From: CAZUDI01 sp964618975
Lineage (GTDB): Bacteria > Desulfobacterota > Desulfomonilia > UBA1062
Length of the DNA stretch: 21,712 nt
Assembly: GCA_964618975.1 (NCBI GenBank)
Contig: CAZUDI010000064.1
Span: forward strand, 1-21,712
Direction: 5' to 3'
The position numbers and the translations under genes were made by a program. This document shows, piece after piece, positions 10,101 through 15,588 of this stretch. Position 1 is the first letter of the stretch, and each line of letters starts with the position of its first letter. The notes beneath the pieces were generated by a model, which was not told the origin of the DNA, did no database searches, and worked only from the letters and a program-made list of their open reading frames with translations.

Positions 10101-11626
10101 GGCAGCTGCTGGATCTCCTCCTCGATGTCGTGGGAATAGTAGTTCTGGCCGTTGACGAAGATCACATCCTTGTGCCGGCCGGTCACGGTGAGCCGGGAGT
10201 CCATCAGGAACCCCAGATCGCCGGTGCGCAGCCACCCGTCGCAGAAGAGCTCGTGGCTGTCGGCCTCCCGCCTGTAGTATCCGCTGGTGACGTGCGGTCC
10301 GCGGATCTGGATATGCCCGACCATGCCCTCCGTGAGCAGTTCGTCTTGCTCGTCCACGATGCGGACTTCCATCCCTGGGCAGGGATAGCCCTCGTCGACG
10401 AACTCGATCACGCTGCCACCCTCGACACAGACCCTTGCCCGGTGCTCGCGCGAGAAGGCCTCGCGGTCGAGCAGGCGGTAGACCGTGTCGCATCCCACCG
10501 GCGGGGCGCTCACCATGAGCGTCGCCTCGGCCATGCCGTAGACCGGGAACATGGCCTGCGGGTTGAATCCGTACTGACTGAAGCGGTTGATGAACAGCCT
10601 GACCGCCGTGGGCGAGATGGGCTCGGCCCCGTTGAAGAGCACCTCCACACAGGAGAGGTCCACCTGGGAGAGGACCTCGTCCTTGACCATGTAGAGCATC
10701 CAGAGCAGACCGAAGTTGGGGCTCGGAACCTGGGTGACCCGGTACTTGTCGATGAGCAGGATGTTCAGCGCCGGGTTCACCACAAAGGTGGTGGTGGACA
10801 TCTTGAGCTGCAGCATGCTCGCCGCCAGGGGGGCGAGGTGGAAGCCGATGAGTCCCATATCATGCGAATAGGGCAGCCAGCTGCAGGTACTGATGTGCAA
10901 CTCCCGTGGCGCGGGCGGGGAGCCGAAGATCTCTTCTATCAGCTGCCGTTCCTCGGCGGTAGCCGAGGCCCTGATGATGGCGGAGATGTTGCTCACCAGA
11001 TTCTGGTGGGTGAGGATCACCCCCTTGGGGTCCCCGGTGGATCCCGAGGAGAACTGCAGGTAGCAGATATCATCCGGGGAGGGCGCATGGTAGAGGGTGC
11101 CTTCGACATGCCCGAGGAGATCGCGGATGGAAAAGACCTGCTGCACCGCGATTCCCTGGTAGAGTTCGGGCGACTGGTCGGTGACGAGGAAGGCCTCCTC
11201 GAGGAGCTCGCAGACATTGGCCACCTTTTCGGCGCCCTGGGCGATGGGGAAGCTGTTGGGCAGCGCCAGCGGTACCGGTACGATGCCACCCAGCACCGCG
11301 CCCCAGAAGGCGGTGATGAAGAGGCGGTCATCGTCCACCTGGAGCACGAGCTTGTCGCCGGGCTTCAGCCCCGCATCCCGCAGTGCCCCCAGCACACATC
11401 CGGCATCATGTAGCAGCTCGGGGTAGCTCTGTCGATCCTCGTTGCCCTCCTGATCGACAAAAATCATCCCGCGCGCGGGCCCGATGGCCACCGCGCTCTT
11501 GAGCATGTCCGGCAGGGTCTGCGGCATAAAGGGCAGGACCTCCAGATCCTCTCCCTTACTGTAGGCCTCCCGTGCTGCCAATTCATCCACATCCCAGTTC
11601 TGAACAAACCTGTCCCGGTCGATCAT
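1133..11626 (-). CDS. Lipopeptide NRPS: AL/FAAL-AL/FAAL-AL/FAAL-PCP-C-A-PCP-E
   Basis: Protein of 3,497 residues. I start it at the ATG at 11626, preceded by GGGGAGGGGAAG as ribosome binding site; a TTG eight codons further upstream would place that site inside the gene. Three acyl-AMP ligase domains span about residues 20-600, 645-1220 and 1270-1900. Each has the ATP loop (FSSGSTGxPKG), SHDMGLIG, NG(A/S)EPIS, YGMAEA(T/S), GWLRTGD and the C-terminal lysine (K579, K1199, K1876). A carrier domain follows with S1948 in LGGNSL. The condensation domain (about 2000-2440) has HHIVSDGW. The adenylation domain (about 2470-2960) has YTSGSTGRPKG, YGPTETT and NGKLD. A second carrier has S3000 in LGGDSI, the form seen before E domains. 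The epimerization domain (about 3045-3490) has PIQRWFF, HHLVVDAVSW, EGHGRE and NYLGQ. Inferred role: load a fatty or other carboxylic acid, join it to one amino acid, epimerize that residue and pass it to the next gene. Only the third ligase domain is followed directly by a carrier. Confidence 0.95.
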   Translation of the reverse strand: MIDRDRFVQNWDVDELAAREAYSKGEDLEVLPFMPQTLPDMLKSAVAIGPARGMIFVDQEGNEDRQSYPELLHDAGCVLGALRDAGLKPGDKLVLQVDDDRLFITAFWGAVLGGIVPVPLALPNSFPIAQGAEKVANVCELLEEAFLVTDQSPELYQGIAVQQVFSIRDLLGHVEGTLYHAPSPDDICYLQFSSGSTGDPKGVILTHQNLVSNISAIIRASATAEERQLIEEIFGSPPAPRELHISTCSWLPYSHDMGLIGFHLAPLAASMLQLKMSTTTFVVNPALNILLIDKYRVTQVPSPNFGLLWMLYMVKDEVLSQVDLSCVEVLFNGAEPISPTAVRLFINRFSQYGFNPQAMFPVYGMAEATLMVSAPPVGCDTVYRLLDREAFSREHRARVCVEGGSVIEFVDEGYPCPGMEVRIVDEQDELLTEGMVGHIQIRGPHVTSGYYRREADSHELFCDGWLRTGDLGFLMDSRLTVTGRHKDVIFVNGQNYYSHDIEEEIQQLPFVGFKNMAVCGVMDHEGGSEKIILFLKSRKSREDISELLIKINEALGKRIQVGLDAIVPLKDIPRTTSGKTQRYRLRQRYEAGDFRELEVKRLYRGMRSREEGLMGVMCGQRSPLEARPEARPIDLSEAPAAVSTGDELDMLPYFPKTLLEMIQITCRRAPDKGIIFVDGTGSEVRVNYPEFLADAGRLLAGLRDKGLRAGDRVVLQIEDERHFITCFWGALLGGFVPVPLALPNSFPIAEGTEKVANVCALLERAFLVTDQALELYAALEVEDVLDVRELLAYAEDRAYHEPRPDDLAYIQFSSGSTGFPKGVMLTHHNLICNIYALARATGNADELAYMDRLFSSPTEMADYPISTCSWLPYSHDMGLIGLHLCPLCGGMLQIKMSTTTFVMNPTLYLELIDKYRVTQTASPNFGLLWMFNMVPDAALAGKDLSCIEVLFNGAEPISPTAVRLFCHRFGPYGFNPSAMLPAYGMAEATLMLATSPVGQPSIYHRLDQETFSGRHIAVDASEGAPLVEYADEGYPGLGVSIRIVDDHDQVVKENVVGHIQVRGPNVSAGYYRNDQANRELFCEGWLRTGDLGFIRNGRIVITGRYKDIIFVNGQNYYSHDIEEDLQLQPFVGFKNMAVCGVSDPENSLERIVLFIKTGKSREALLEMLKQINEHLGHKMRLGIDSVVPMDDIPRTTSGKIQRYVLRQRYAAGEFSQREVKRIDRDLRTSEGAYEERAPRPQAPQLSERKLDVRGFTQSYPLAEIQGDQRQPLPRIIRTLPEVLQVACLIAPDSGVLHVDEKGGEKKQTYAEIREGARRVLGALREQGLLPGDQVILQVEDSPAFLCAFWGIVLGGFVPVPLPLPGGFPISEGLERITKVTGVLDRFCIVTDQPREQYRSLGEVRIHAIDELLRHAEDTRHHKPRPDDIAYLQFSSGSTGEPKGVILTHRNLLYTIDASAKSVLDISEADRRPLVGFLLHILRHKLRADRINGLLRRGLERLGRSAAGQLLQGTPRGRTLLETLHILSGNRISGTVDLPIDAIRIVNWMPYSHDMGLIGFHLAPTLGGMDQIKLEPRTFIQRPALFLRLIDRYRATHVPCPNFAAQWLTMQVNPDEIEGIDLSCVKALLNGSEPISAQVTRDFLATFERYGLRREAMALVYGMAEASLQVTCPPSFRAPLFHRLDSELLAREKIVLPVGPEMSGIEIADVGYPVAGLRIRIVDDDDRLLHENMVGHIQIQGPPVVQGYYNNQEANRDLFCAGWLRTGDMGFIRNGRVVITGRMKDVIFVNGQNLYAHDIENNIKRVPGMTFREFAISGLTHRVGEAEKVVLFIKSTEERKVLASLLGRINQALISSVGMAIDFIVPVDEIPRTPSAKIQRFRLRELFECGDVAEIITVNEAEEMLAENASTGKERLSPTELHILRIWSEVLGVDDIHKGDNFFELGGNSLRATKVVSRIREEFACEIPLKAVFEHQSVESLARAVENIKGESVSAKYPPIQPLAPAEHYALSHAQQRLWFLDKVIPDNPLYNLSGAVLLEDFEPDIDMIRQAIQSIVDRHETLRTVFITLEGRPVQVIREHMDVKLDFDDLSDHPHPDEALSGILAAQKRTPFNLAEGPLIRTQMVRLTATRHAFIIVMHHIVSDGWSMGILVREALQSYLALMGGQPPASEGLKIQYKDFAHWQEQLLASAEIAGQEEYWREQLKGRLPVLHLPIDHPRPAIQTQNGGTGRMLIDAATVTRLREFSRAHDVTPFMLTLAAFTVLLQRLSGDEDIIVGSPIAGRNIAEVEELIGFFVNMLPLRIDLVGNPTFSEHLTQVKQTALEAYANQDYPFDKLVEILNPVRDMSRSPVFDVVFEYVELSSSPFSATQTAGFAIRNISGDDPHAKFDLSVNLSEQGDGVMVRFEYNADLFKAESITRMMGMYLNLLQEALVYPEKHVGSLSLLDERERERILKDFNHTRLSVPQDRCVHQIFSETARTHAQRAAVVGRDVSLSYAELEQQSNRLARHLIQQGVRPRDVVGIFTRRGADMILSQLAVWKTGAAFVPIDPHYPTERVRFMLEDAGIQVLLTQNGLRQSLPEWEGTPVCVDILREEIAGLESGPLSVDVDPADRAYIIYTSGSTGRPKGSQITHCNLVNMLTWHDKTFGVGPEDRATQVAGVAFDAMIWELWPYLSVGASVHPLDVSLDEMTPQDLGQWFVDRGITRAFVPTKFAEVFLGLDIPGLVLRTMFTGGDRLSFIPRRQGFDVINCYGPTETTVLVTAGDVSAWERGAPPIGRPIANVRIYILDRHQQVVPVGVPGILYVAGAAVGLGYLNDDAKTAEVFLPDPFGEGRMYCTGDVARWLPDGNIEFIGRRDSQVEIRGHRVEIGEIEYLLASHPRVLECAVIDKRDERENVRLVAFYVGNGALEEEECRAFLREHLPGYMLPSRMIALESLPLTPNGKLDRENLSQLVDENQTGTDYAAPRDELENVLAEVWRAVLNVGQVGIHDNFFDLGGDSIISLQVVSRLSLRGYLIQPRDILQYQTIAELAGVVETSGVIEAEQTPVVGSSPLVPIQRWFFDQGFGVSNQFNQALMFKTTLDLDAGALQQSLNALADHHDALRSTFAAGRQIFGEPGRKVLFITRDVADDTELEGAVHKLQASFDIAAGPVFGAGLFTCGKVNHLVLAAHHLVVDAVSWRIMLEDLLAVYAAVSGGTGIALPPKTTSFKEWATRLEEYAESSTFERELDYWSDTVADGLPTLPVELTDGVNDWASSEVVSVELDEESTAMLLKDAHQAYNTEINDLLVTACMRALMQWSGHNDMVIDLEGHGREDLIAGVDVSRTVGWFTTIFPVRLCWPEGLDLAGQIKSVKEHLRSIPHKGFHYGLLKYVLREDLPINSGVSFNYLGQVNAAGLGDAFELETAQAPGYVGHRNVRPNLIDMVCMVSGGRLLCEVVYSRNRHSRTSVQDLARAFTVELQSVVEHCGDPAHFDLTPSDFDLAGLDQDQLERLISFE
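8030..9680 (-). repeat. Tandem acyl-AMP ligase repeat, copy 2
   Basis: Second copy of the ligase-coding repeat, 620 codons downstream of the first in reading order. Protein blocks such as VIFVNGQNYYSHDIEE and FNGAEPISPTAVRLF are the same in both copies. The third ligase domain (about 5,925-7,820) is homologous but clearly more diverged and carries an extra internal segment, so I do not list it as part of the close pair. Confidence 0.8.
9890..11540 (-). repeat. Tandem acyl-AMP ligase repeat, copy 1
   Basis: This stretch encodes most of the first ligase domain and aligns with 8030-9680 at a constant offset of 1,860 bp. Matched landmarks sit exactly 1,860 bp apart, for example TGGTGCGGGGGATATC at 9901 and 8041, and GGGCGAGATGGGCTCGGCCC near 10611 and 8751. 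Similarity is visible at the DNA level in blocks of 40 bp or more, with no net length change between the landmarks. Ends are approximate. Confidence 0.8.
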
Positions 11627-11679
11627 TGAGCTTCCCCTCCCCTCACTCAATGCTGTGATCTACTGCATGCCGGATATTT

Positions 11680-11695
11680 AGCATAATCCATGCCC
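11680..11695 (-). promoter_or_regulatory. Sigma-54-like (-24/-12) promoter candidate for the NRPS operon
   Basis: Read on the minus strand the site is GGGCATGGATTATGCT, compared with the sigma-54 consensus TGGCACG-N4-TTGCW. The essential GG and GC are present and separated by exactly 10 nt, with three mismatches elsewhere. A start about 12 nt downstream would give a 5' leader of roughly 43 nt before the ATG at 11626. The hexamer TATGCT inside it could also serve as a weak sigma-70 -10 box, but I see no good -35 for it. Confidence 0.38.
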
Positions 11696-11761
11696 GGCCC
11701 CCTGCGGGGTGCGTGCTGGAGTATATTTATTTCCTAATATGCAATAGTTCCTTATGGTTCC

Positions 11762-11804
11762 CAGGGGGTGCCTGCCCCCTGCCCCTCGTGACCCTCCGAG
11801 GGGC
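11762..11804. repeat. Two adjacent perfect GC-rich hairpins
   Basis: CAGGGGG and CCCCCTG (11762-11768 and 11775-11781) form a 7-bp stem with a 6-nt loop. Overlapping its last base, GCCCCTCG and CGAGGGGC (11781-11788 and 11797-11804) form an 8-bp stem with an 8-nt loop. A short T run (11815-11819) follows on the plus strand about 10 nt later, too far for a normal intrinsic terminator, and no plus-strand gene ends here. They may be structural or REP-like elements. Confidence 0.5.
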
Positions 11805-11807
11805 AAA

Positions 11808-11821
11808 TGAAAACTTTTTCA
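11808..11821. promoter_or_regulatory. Dyad operator candidate 1 (TGAAAA-CT-TTTTCA)
   Basis: A 14-bp inverted repeat with 6-bp perfect arms around a 2-bp centre, fitting TGAAA-N4-TTTCA. Its centre is 21 bp, two helical turns, from an equivalent dyad at 11829-11842. The pair lies about 147-168 bp upstream of the start expected from the -24/-12 element, a usual distance for binding sites of sigma-54 activators. Function is inferred. Confidence 0.45.
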
Positions 11822-11828
11822 CTATAGC

Positions 11829-11842
11829 TGAAATATATTTCA
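11829..11842. promoter_or_regulatory. Dyad operator candidate 2 (perfect palindrome TGAAATATATTTCA)
   Basis: Perfect 14-bp palindrome matching TGAAA-N4-TTTCA, the second member of the pair with 11808-11821. The half site TTTCA at 11817-11821 also forms an inverted pair with TGAAA at 11829-11833, so half sites recur along one face of the helix. It also lies about 40 bp upstream of the extended -10 element facing nth, so it could act on either promoter. Confidence 0.48.
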
Positions 11843-11881
11843 CCCCTCGGTCGAAATGGGGTTATCGCTCCTGCATCTCAT

Positions 11882-11890
11882 TGTTATAAT
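11882..11890 (+). promoter_or_regulatory. Extended -10 promoter candidate (TGTTATAAT) facing nth
   Basis: TG-T-TATAAT is a perfect extended -10 element. The -35 position 17 bp upstream (TTATCG, 11862-11867) is a poor match, as is common for extended -10 promoters. It would leave a leader of about 217 nt before the nth ATG, in which I recognise no further element. Confidence 0.4.
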
Positions 11891-12113
11891 TTCATTTTAG
11901 ATCCACGCCTGTCCCTCCACGAGGGCCACCTCCTCCCCGTCAGCCTTTACTCCCATACCCCCTGTCCCCTTGCCCCACAATCACTGCCCCTTTGCCCCGC
12001 CCTATCCTTTTATGGTATGCCATCATGGGCATGGAGGAACCCCGGGCAGGTCCTGGATCCCCATCTCCACCGCCAGCGGCGGGGGAATGCGACCCATAGT
12101 GATATAAAACGCC

Positions 12114-12767
12114 ATGGACAACACACACATAGATATCGTCTTCGACATTCTGCGCCTTGAGGTGAAATCCTTTGGGGAGCCCATCGTGGGCGTCATCGCC
12201 CGCGAGCGGGACCCCTTCAAGGTCCTTGTCGCCACCATCCTGAGCCTGCGCACCAAAGACGGCACCACCGCCGAAGCAGCGAAACGCCTCTTCGCCTTGG
12301 CCGCAAACCCGCTCGCCATGGCCCGCCTGGACCCTGCGGCCATCGAGGAGGCCATCTATCCGGTGGGGTTCTACAAGACCAAGGCCCGCACCCTCATCCA
12401 GGTCTCCCGCCTGATCCGCGACGAGCACGCCGGCCGGGTACCCCACGACATCGAGGCCCTGCTGCGCCTCCCCGGGGTGGGGCGCAAGACCGCCAATCTC
12501 GTCGTCAGCCTGGCCTTCGGCGGCGAGGGTCTCTGCGTGGACACGCATGTCCACCGCATCACCAACCGCTGGGGCTATGTCGCCACCAAGAGCCCCCTGG
12601 AGACCGAAATGCGTCTGCGTGAAATCCTTCCCATAAAATACTGGAAGGAAATCAACGACTTCCTTGTGGCCTACGGTCAGAACCTCTGCCGACCTGTCGG
12701 CCCGCGCTGCTCTGTCTGCCGCATCCAGACCTATTGCGACCGGGTCGGGGTGCAGCGGCCCCGCTGA
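12114..12767 (+). CDS. nth: Endonuclease III (base-excision repair DNA glycosylase/AP lyase)
   Basis: Protein of 217 residues, the usual length for the family. It removes oxidised pyrimidines from DNA and cleaves at the abasic site. The helix-hairpin-helix reads LPGVGRKTAN with the catalytic lysine at about K125, and the catalytic aspartate lies in VDTHVHR at about D143. The C-terminus has the [4Fe-4S] ligands in exact C-X6-C-X2-C-X5-C spacing (C192, C199, C202, C208). The early segment ILSLRTKD replaces the E. coli LLSAQATD, a variant I associate with other branches of the family. An in-frame TAA ends 6 nt before the ATG, so this is the first possible ATG start; no clear ribosome binding site precedes it. 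It is transcribed away from the NRPS and sits 66 nt before the PTS genes. Confidence 0.95.
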   Translation: MDNTHIDIVFDILRLEVKSFGEPIVGVIARERDPFKVLVATILSLRTKDGTTAEAAKRLFALAANPLAMARLDPAAIEEAIYPVGFYKTKARTLIQVSRLIRDEHAGRVPHDIEALLRLPGVGRKTANLVVSLAFGGEGLCVDTHVHRITNRWGYVATKSPLETEMRLREILPIKYWKEINDFLVAYGQNLCRPVGPRCSVCRIQTYCDRVGVQRPR

Positions 12768-12833
12768 GAAGCACGGCGTGCCTGTGGACGCGATTGACGC
12801 CCGCCGAGAACCTGTGCTAGGGAGCTTGTCATT

Positions 12834-13553
12834 GTGGGACTATCCAGATCGGTGAGACTACACATCCTGTGGCGGGCCTTCTTTCTCCAGGGGGCGTGGA
12901 ATTTCAGGGGGATGCAGAATATCGGCTTTTCCTATGCCCTGCTGCCCGGTCTCACGAGGCCCGCTGAGCCTGAGGACGCACCTCGCTTGCAGCCCTTCTT
13001 CAACACCCAACCCTATATGGCGCCCACCATCCTGGGGGTCGTGCTCCGCCTCCGGGAGCAAGGCCGCGAGGAGGCCAGCGACCAGGCCATCGGCTCCATC
13101 TCCGGCTCGCTGGCCGCCATCGGCGACACCTTCTTCTGGGCCACGCTCAAGCCCATCATGGCCCTTGTATGCCTCATCGCCGTCATGGCCGGCCAGATCT
13201 GGGGGGTCGCCCTGGCGCTGGTGTTCTATAACACCTGCCACCTCTGGGTGATGATATGGGGATTCTCTCAGGGTTACCGCCACGGACTGGACGGCGCCCT
13301 GCATATGGCACAGGCCTTGTCTCCCGCGCGCACCCGGCGCCTTTACACCCTCGTCCCGCTGGGGGCCGGGATGGTCTTCGGCCTGCTCCTGAGCTGGCCG
13401 CTCCTGCCCACAGGTCCGGCGCTCGGGGTCAAGCTGGCGATGGGGCTCGCCCTCTTTGTCCTGGGCAGTCTGGCCTGGGGAAGGGGGGTGCCCGTTCTGG
13501 CGGTCGTCTACGGGGTATTTACTCTCATTCTTATAGGGACTATGATAGCATGA
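12834..13553 (+). CDS. PTS EIID component, mannose family (orphan)
   Basis: Protein of 239 residues from a GTG start with AGGGAG 8 nt upstream. Family marks are FFLQGAWNFRGMQNIGFSYA near the N-terminus, FFNTQPYMAPTILG, and GSISGSLAAIGDTFFWATLKP followed by hydrophobic membrane segments. EIID normally works with EIIC as the membrane channel of mannose-type phosphotransferase systems and needs EIIA and EIIB for phosphoryl transfer. None of those genes is in the window; the gene upstream is nth. The protein is shorter than E. coli ManZ (about 285 residues). Its stop overlaps the HPr start by 4 nt (ATGA), so it belongs with HPr and EI. Identification as EIID is firm; a transport role is doubtful from this context alone. 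Confidence 0.9.
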   Translation: MGLSRSVRLHILWRAFFLQGAWNFRGMQNIGFSYALLPGLTRPAEPEDAPRLQPFFNTQPYMAPTILGVVLRLREQGREEASDQAIGSISGSLAAIGDTFFWATLKPIMALVCLIAVMAGQIWGVALALVFYNTCHLWVMIWGFSQGYRHGLDGALHMAQALSPARTRRLYTLVPLGAGMVFGLLLSWPLLPTGPALGVKLAMGLALFVLGSLAWGRGVPVLAVVYGVFTLILIGTMIA

Positions 13554-13819
13554 TGGAAGAAAAGGTAACAATCTGCAATCAACTGGGAATGCATGCGCGT
13601 GCCGCCGCCGTTTTCGCCAAGACGGCCGGCACCTTCCCCTGCGAGGTAGAGGTGATCAAGGATCACATGCAGGTCAACGGAAAAAGTATCATGGAACTGC
13701 TTACCCTGGCCGCCTCTCAGGGCAGCGAGATCACCATCCGGGCCAGTGGGCCCGAGGAGCACTCCGCCATCCAGTCCCTGTCTTCCCTGGTCAATCAGGG
13801 TTTCGGGGAAGACCGATGA
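13550..13819 (+). CDS. ptsH: HPr phosphocarrier protein
   Basis: Protein of 89 residues, normal for HPr. It accepts phosphate from EI on the histidine in LGMHARAA (His15) and passes it to EIIA domains. VNGKSIMELL places a serine at position 46, the regulatory site phosphorylated by HPr kinase where that enzyme exists. The gene begins MM; either methionine (13550 or 13553) could be the start. I use 13550, which overlaps the EIID stop by 4 nt. Its own stop overlaps the EI start by 4 nt, implying translational coupling through all three genes. Confidence 0.95.
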   Translation: MMEEKVTICNQLGMHARAAAVFAKTAGTFPCEVEVIKDHMQVNGKSIMELLTLAASQGSEITIRASGPEEHSAIQSLSSLVNQGFGEDR

Positions 13820-15588
13820 AACCCAGACAGGTGCACATCCTCCACGGCGTTCCCGCCTCGGCCGGGATCGCCATCGGCCGGGCCGTGCTCATCGACACCA
13901 AGAAGATCGAGCGCTACCCCAAGATCCGCATCACCGACGGACTGGTCGACGACGAGATCGGCCGCTTCGAGCTGGCGGTGGAGGCCTCGCACCGCCAGAT
14001 CAGCGAGGCCATCAAGGAGCTGGAATCCTACAGCGCCATCACGGAACACGCCCTGATCCTCGAGACCCACCTCATGATGCTCAAGGACCCCGCCCTGGCC
14101 GGCCGCGTACGGCAGCTCATCCGGGAGGAACTCATCAATGCGGAGTGGGCCCTGAAGATCGCCCTGCAGGAGATAGAAAAGGAATTCGAATCCATCGGCG
14201 ACGAGTACATCAAGAGCCGTGTGGCCGACACGAGTTTCGTGGGCGAGCGCCTCATGCGCAACCTCATCGGCAAGGAGATCCGCAGCTTCCACCTCTACGA
14301 GAAGAGTATTATCGTCTCCCACGACCTGTCGCCTGCGGATACGGCCATGCTCAACAAGGAGAAGGTGCTGGGATTCGCCACCGATGTGGGCGGACAGACC
14401 TCGCACACCGCCATCATCGCCCACTCCCTGGAGATGCCGGCCGTGGTGGGCCTGGAGCAGGCAACCTGCACCATCAACCCCGGCGACCGGCTCATCCTCG
14501 ACGGCATCACTGGGGCCGTGATCGTCAATCCCACCGACAACCAGATCGCGGAATACGAGCAGCGGGCGCAATCCTATCTCAGGGTCGAGCTGGTGCTCAA
14601 GGAGCGCGCCGGTCTTCCGGCACTCACCTGTGACGGGCACCGGGTCAAGGTCGAAGGCAACCTCGAGTTCAAGGACGAGATCAAGACCGTCCTCGATCAC
14701 GGCGCCGAGGGTATCGGGCTCTATCGCACCGAGTTTCTCTACCTCAACCGCGAGGACATCCCTTCGGAAGAGGACCACTTCGAGGCCTACCGTACCGTCG
14801 TGGAGGCGGTCTCCCCCTACCGGACCACCATCCGCACCCTGGATCTGGGGGGAGACAAGTTCTACTCGTCGCTGGGCGAGCTGAAGAAGGAGATCAACCC
14901 GGTCATGGGCCTGCGCGCGATCCGCTTCTGTCTGCGCGAGACCGACATCTTCAAGACCCAGCTGCGTGGCATCCTCAGGGCCTCGCACTACGGCGACACC
15001 TCCATCATGTTCCCCATGATCTCGGGGGTCGACGAGCTCATGCGCGCCAAGCAGATGCTGGCCGAGACTAAGGAAGAGCTGCACCGGGAGGGGATCCCCT
15101 TTGACGAGAACATCCCGGTGGGCATCATGATCGAGGTGCCCTCGGCGGCCATCATCGCCGACCTGCTCGCCAAGGAGGCCGATTTCTTCAGCATCGGCAC
15201 CAACGACCTCATCCAGTACGCCCTGGCTATCGATCGGGGCAACGAATATGTGAACTATCTCTACGAACCCCTGCACCCGGCCGTGCTGCGCCTCATCAAA
15301 TACGCCATCGACACCGGGCACGAATGCAACATCAAGGTCTCCATGTGCGGCGAGATGGCCGGCCGGGAGATCTATACCCCCTTGCTGTTGGGCATGGGCA
15401 TCGACATCCTCTCCACCAATGCCTTTGCCATCCCGCACGTCAAGGAGACGGCCCGCAAGATCGATCTGTCGAAATGTTCACATATCGTCGGGTATATCCT
15501 GGCCATGAAGACCGCCTCCGAGGTGGAGGCCTTCATGCTCCACGAGCTCCGGGAACACCTGCCCGAGCTCTTCGAAGACACCCCGTGA
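13816..15588 (+). CDS. ptsI: PTS enzyme I (phosphoenolpyruvate-protein phosphotransferase)
   Basis: Protein of 590 residues, typical for EI. It takes phosphate from phosphoenolpyruvate and passes it to HPr. The N-terminal domain has the phosphorylated histidine in GGQTSHTAIIAHSLEMPAV (His197). The C-terminal PEP-binding barrel has EGIGLYRTEFLYL, GIMIEVPSAAIIADLL, FFSIGTNDLIQYALAIDR and the acid/base cysteine in SMCGEMAGRE (Cys511). There is no N-terminal GAF domain, so it is ordinary PtsI and not the nitrogen-PTS PtsP. The start overlaps HPr by 4 nt and the stop overlaps rseC by 1 nt (TGATG). Confidence 0.97.
   Translation: MKPRQVHILHGVPASAGIAIGRAVLIDTKKIERYPKIRITDGLVDDEIGRFELAVEASHRQISEAIKELESYSAITEHALILETHLMMLKDPALAGRVRQLIREELINAEWALKIALQEIEKEFESIGDEYIKSRVADTSFVGERLMRNLIGKEIRSFHLYEKSIIVSHDLSPADTAMLNKEKVLGFATDVGGQTSHTAIIAHSLEMPAVVGLEQATCTINPGDRLILDGITGAVIVNPTDNQIAEYEQRAQSYLRVELVLKERAGLPALTCDGHRVKVEGNLEFKDEIKTVLDHGAEGIGLYRTEFLYLNREDIPSEEDHFEAYRTVVEAVSPYRTTIRTLDLGGDKFYSSLGELKKEINPVMGLRAIRFCLRETDIFKTQLRGILRASHYGDTSIMFPMISGVDELMRAKQMLAETKEELHREGIPFDENIPVGIMIEVPSAAIIADLLAKEADFFSIGTNDLIQYALAIDRGNEYVNYLYEPLHPAVLRLIKYAIDTGHECNIKVSMCGEMAGREIYTPLLLGMGIDILSTNAFAIPHVKETARKIDLSKCSHIVGYILAMKTASEVEAFMLHELREHLPELFEDTP

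Noticed and set aside
9890..11540. Repeats considered as a CRISPR or transposon structure
   Set aside because: The repeats are long coding units in frame inside one gene; there are no short spaced repeats, spacers or transposase.
11627..11650. TTG start eight codons upstream of the chosen NRPS start
   Set aside because: The strong ribosome binding site GGGGAGGGGAAG lies inside those codons and fits the ATG at 11626.
12768..12833. Possible terminator between nth and the EIID gene
   Set aside because: Only a 4-bp GCAC/GTGC stem and no T run; read-through from nth seems likely.
13795..15438. Minus-strand open frame of 547 codons opposite ptsI
   Set aside because: Antisense shadow of a fully conserved EI gene; the product is His/Asp/Gly-rich and matches no family I know.
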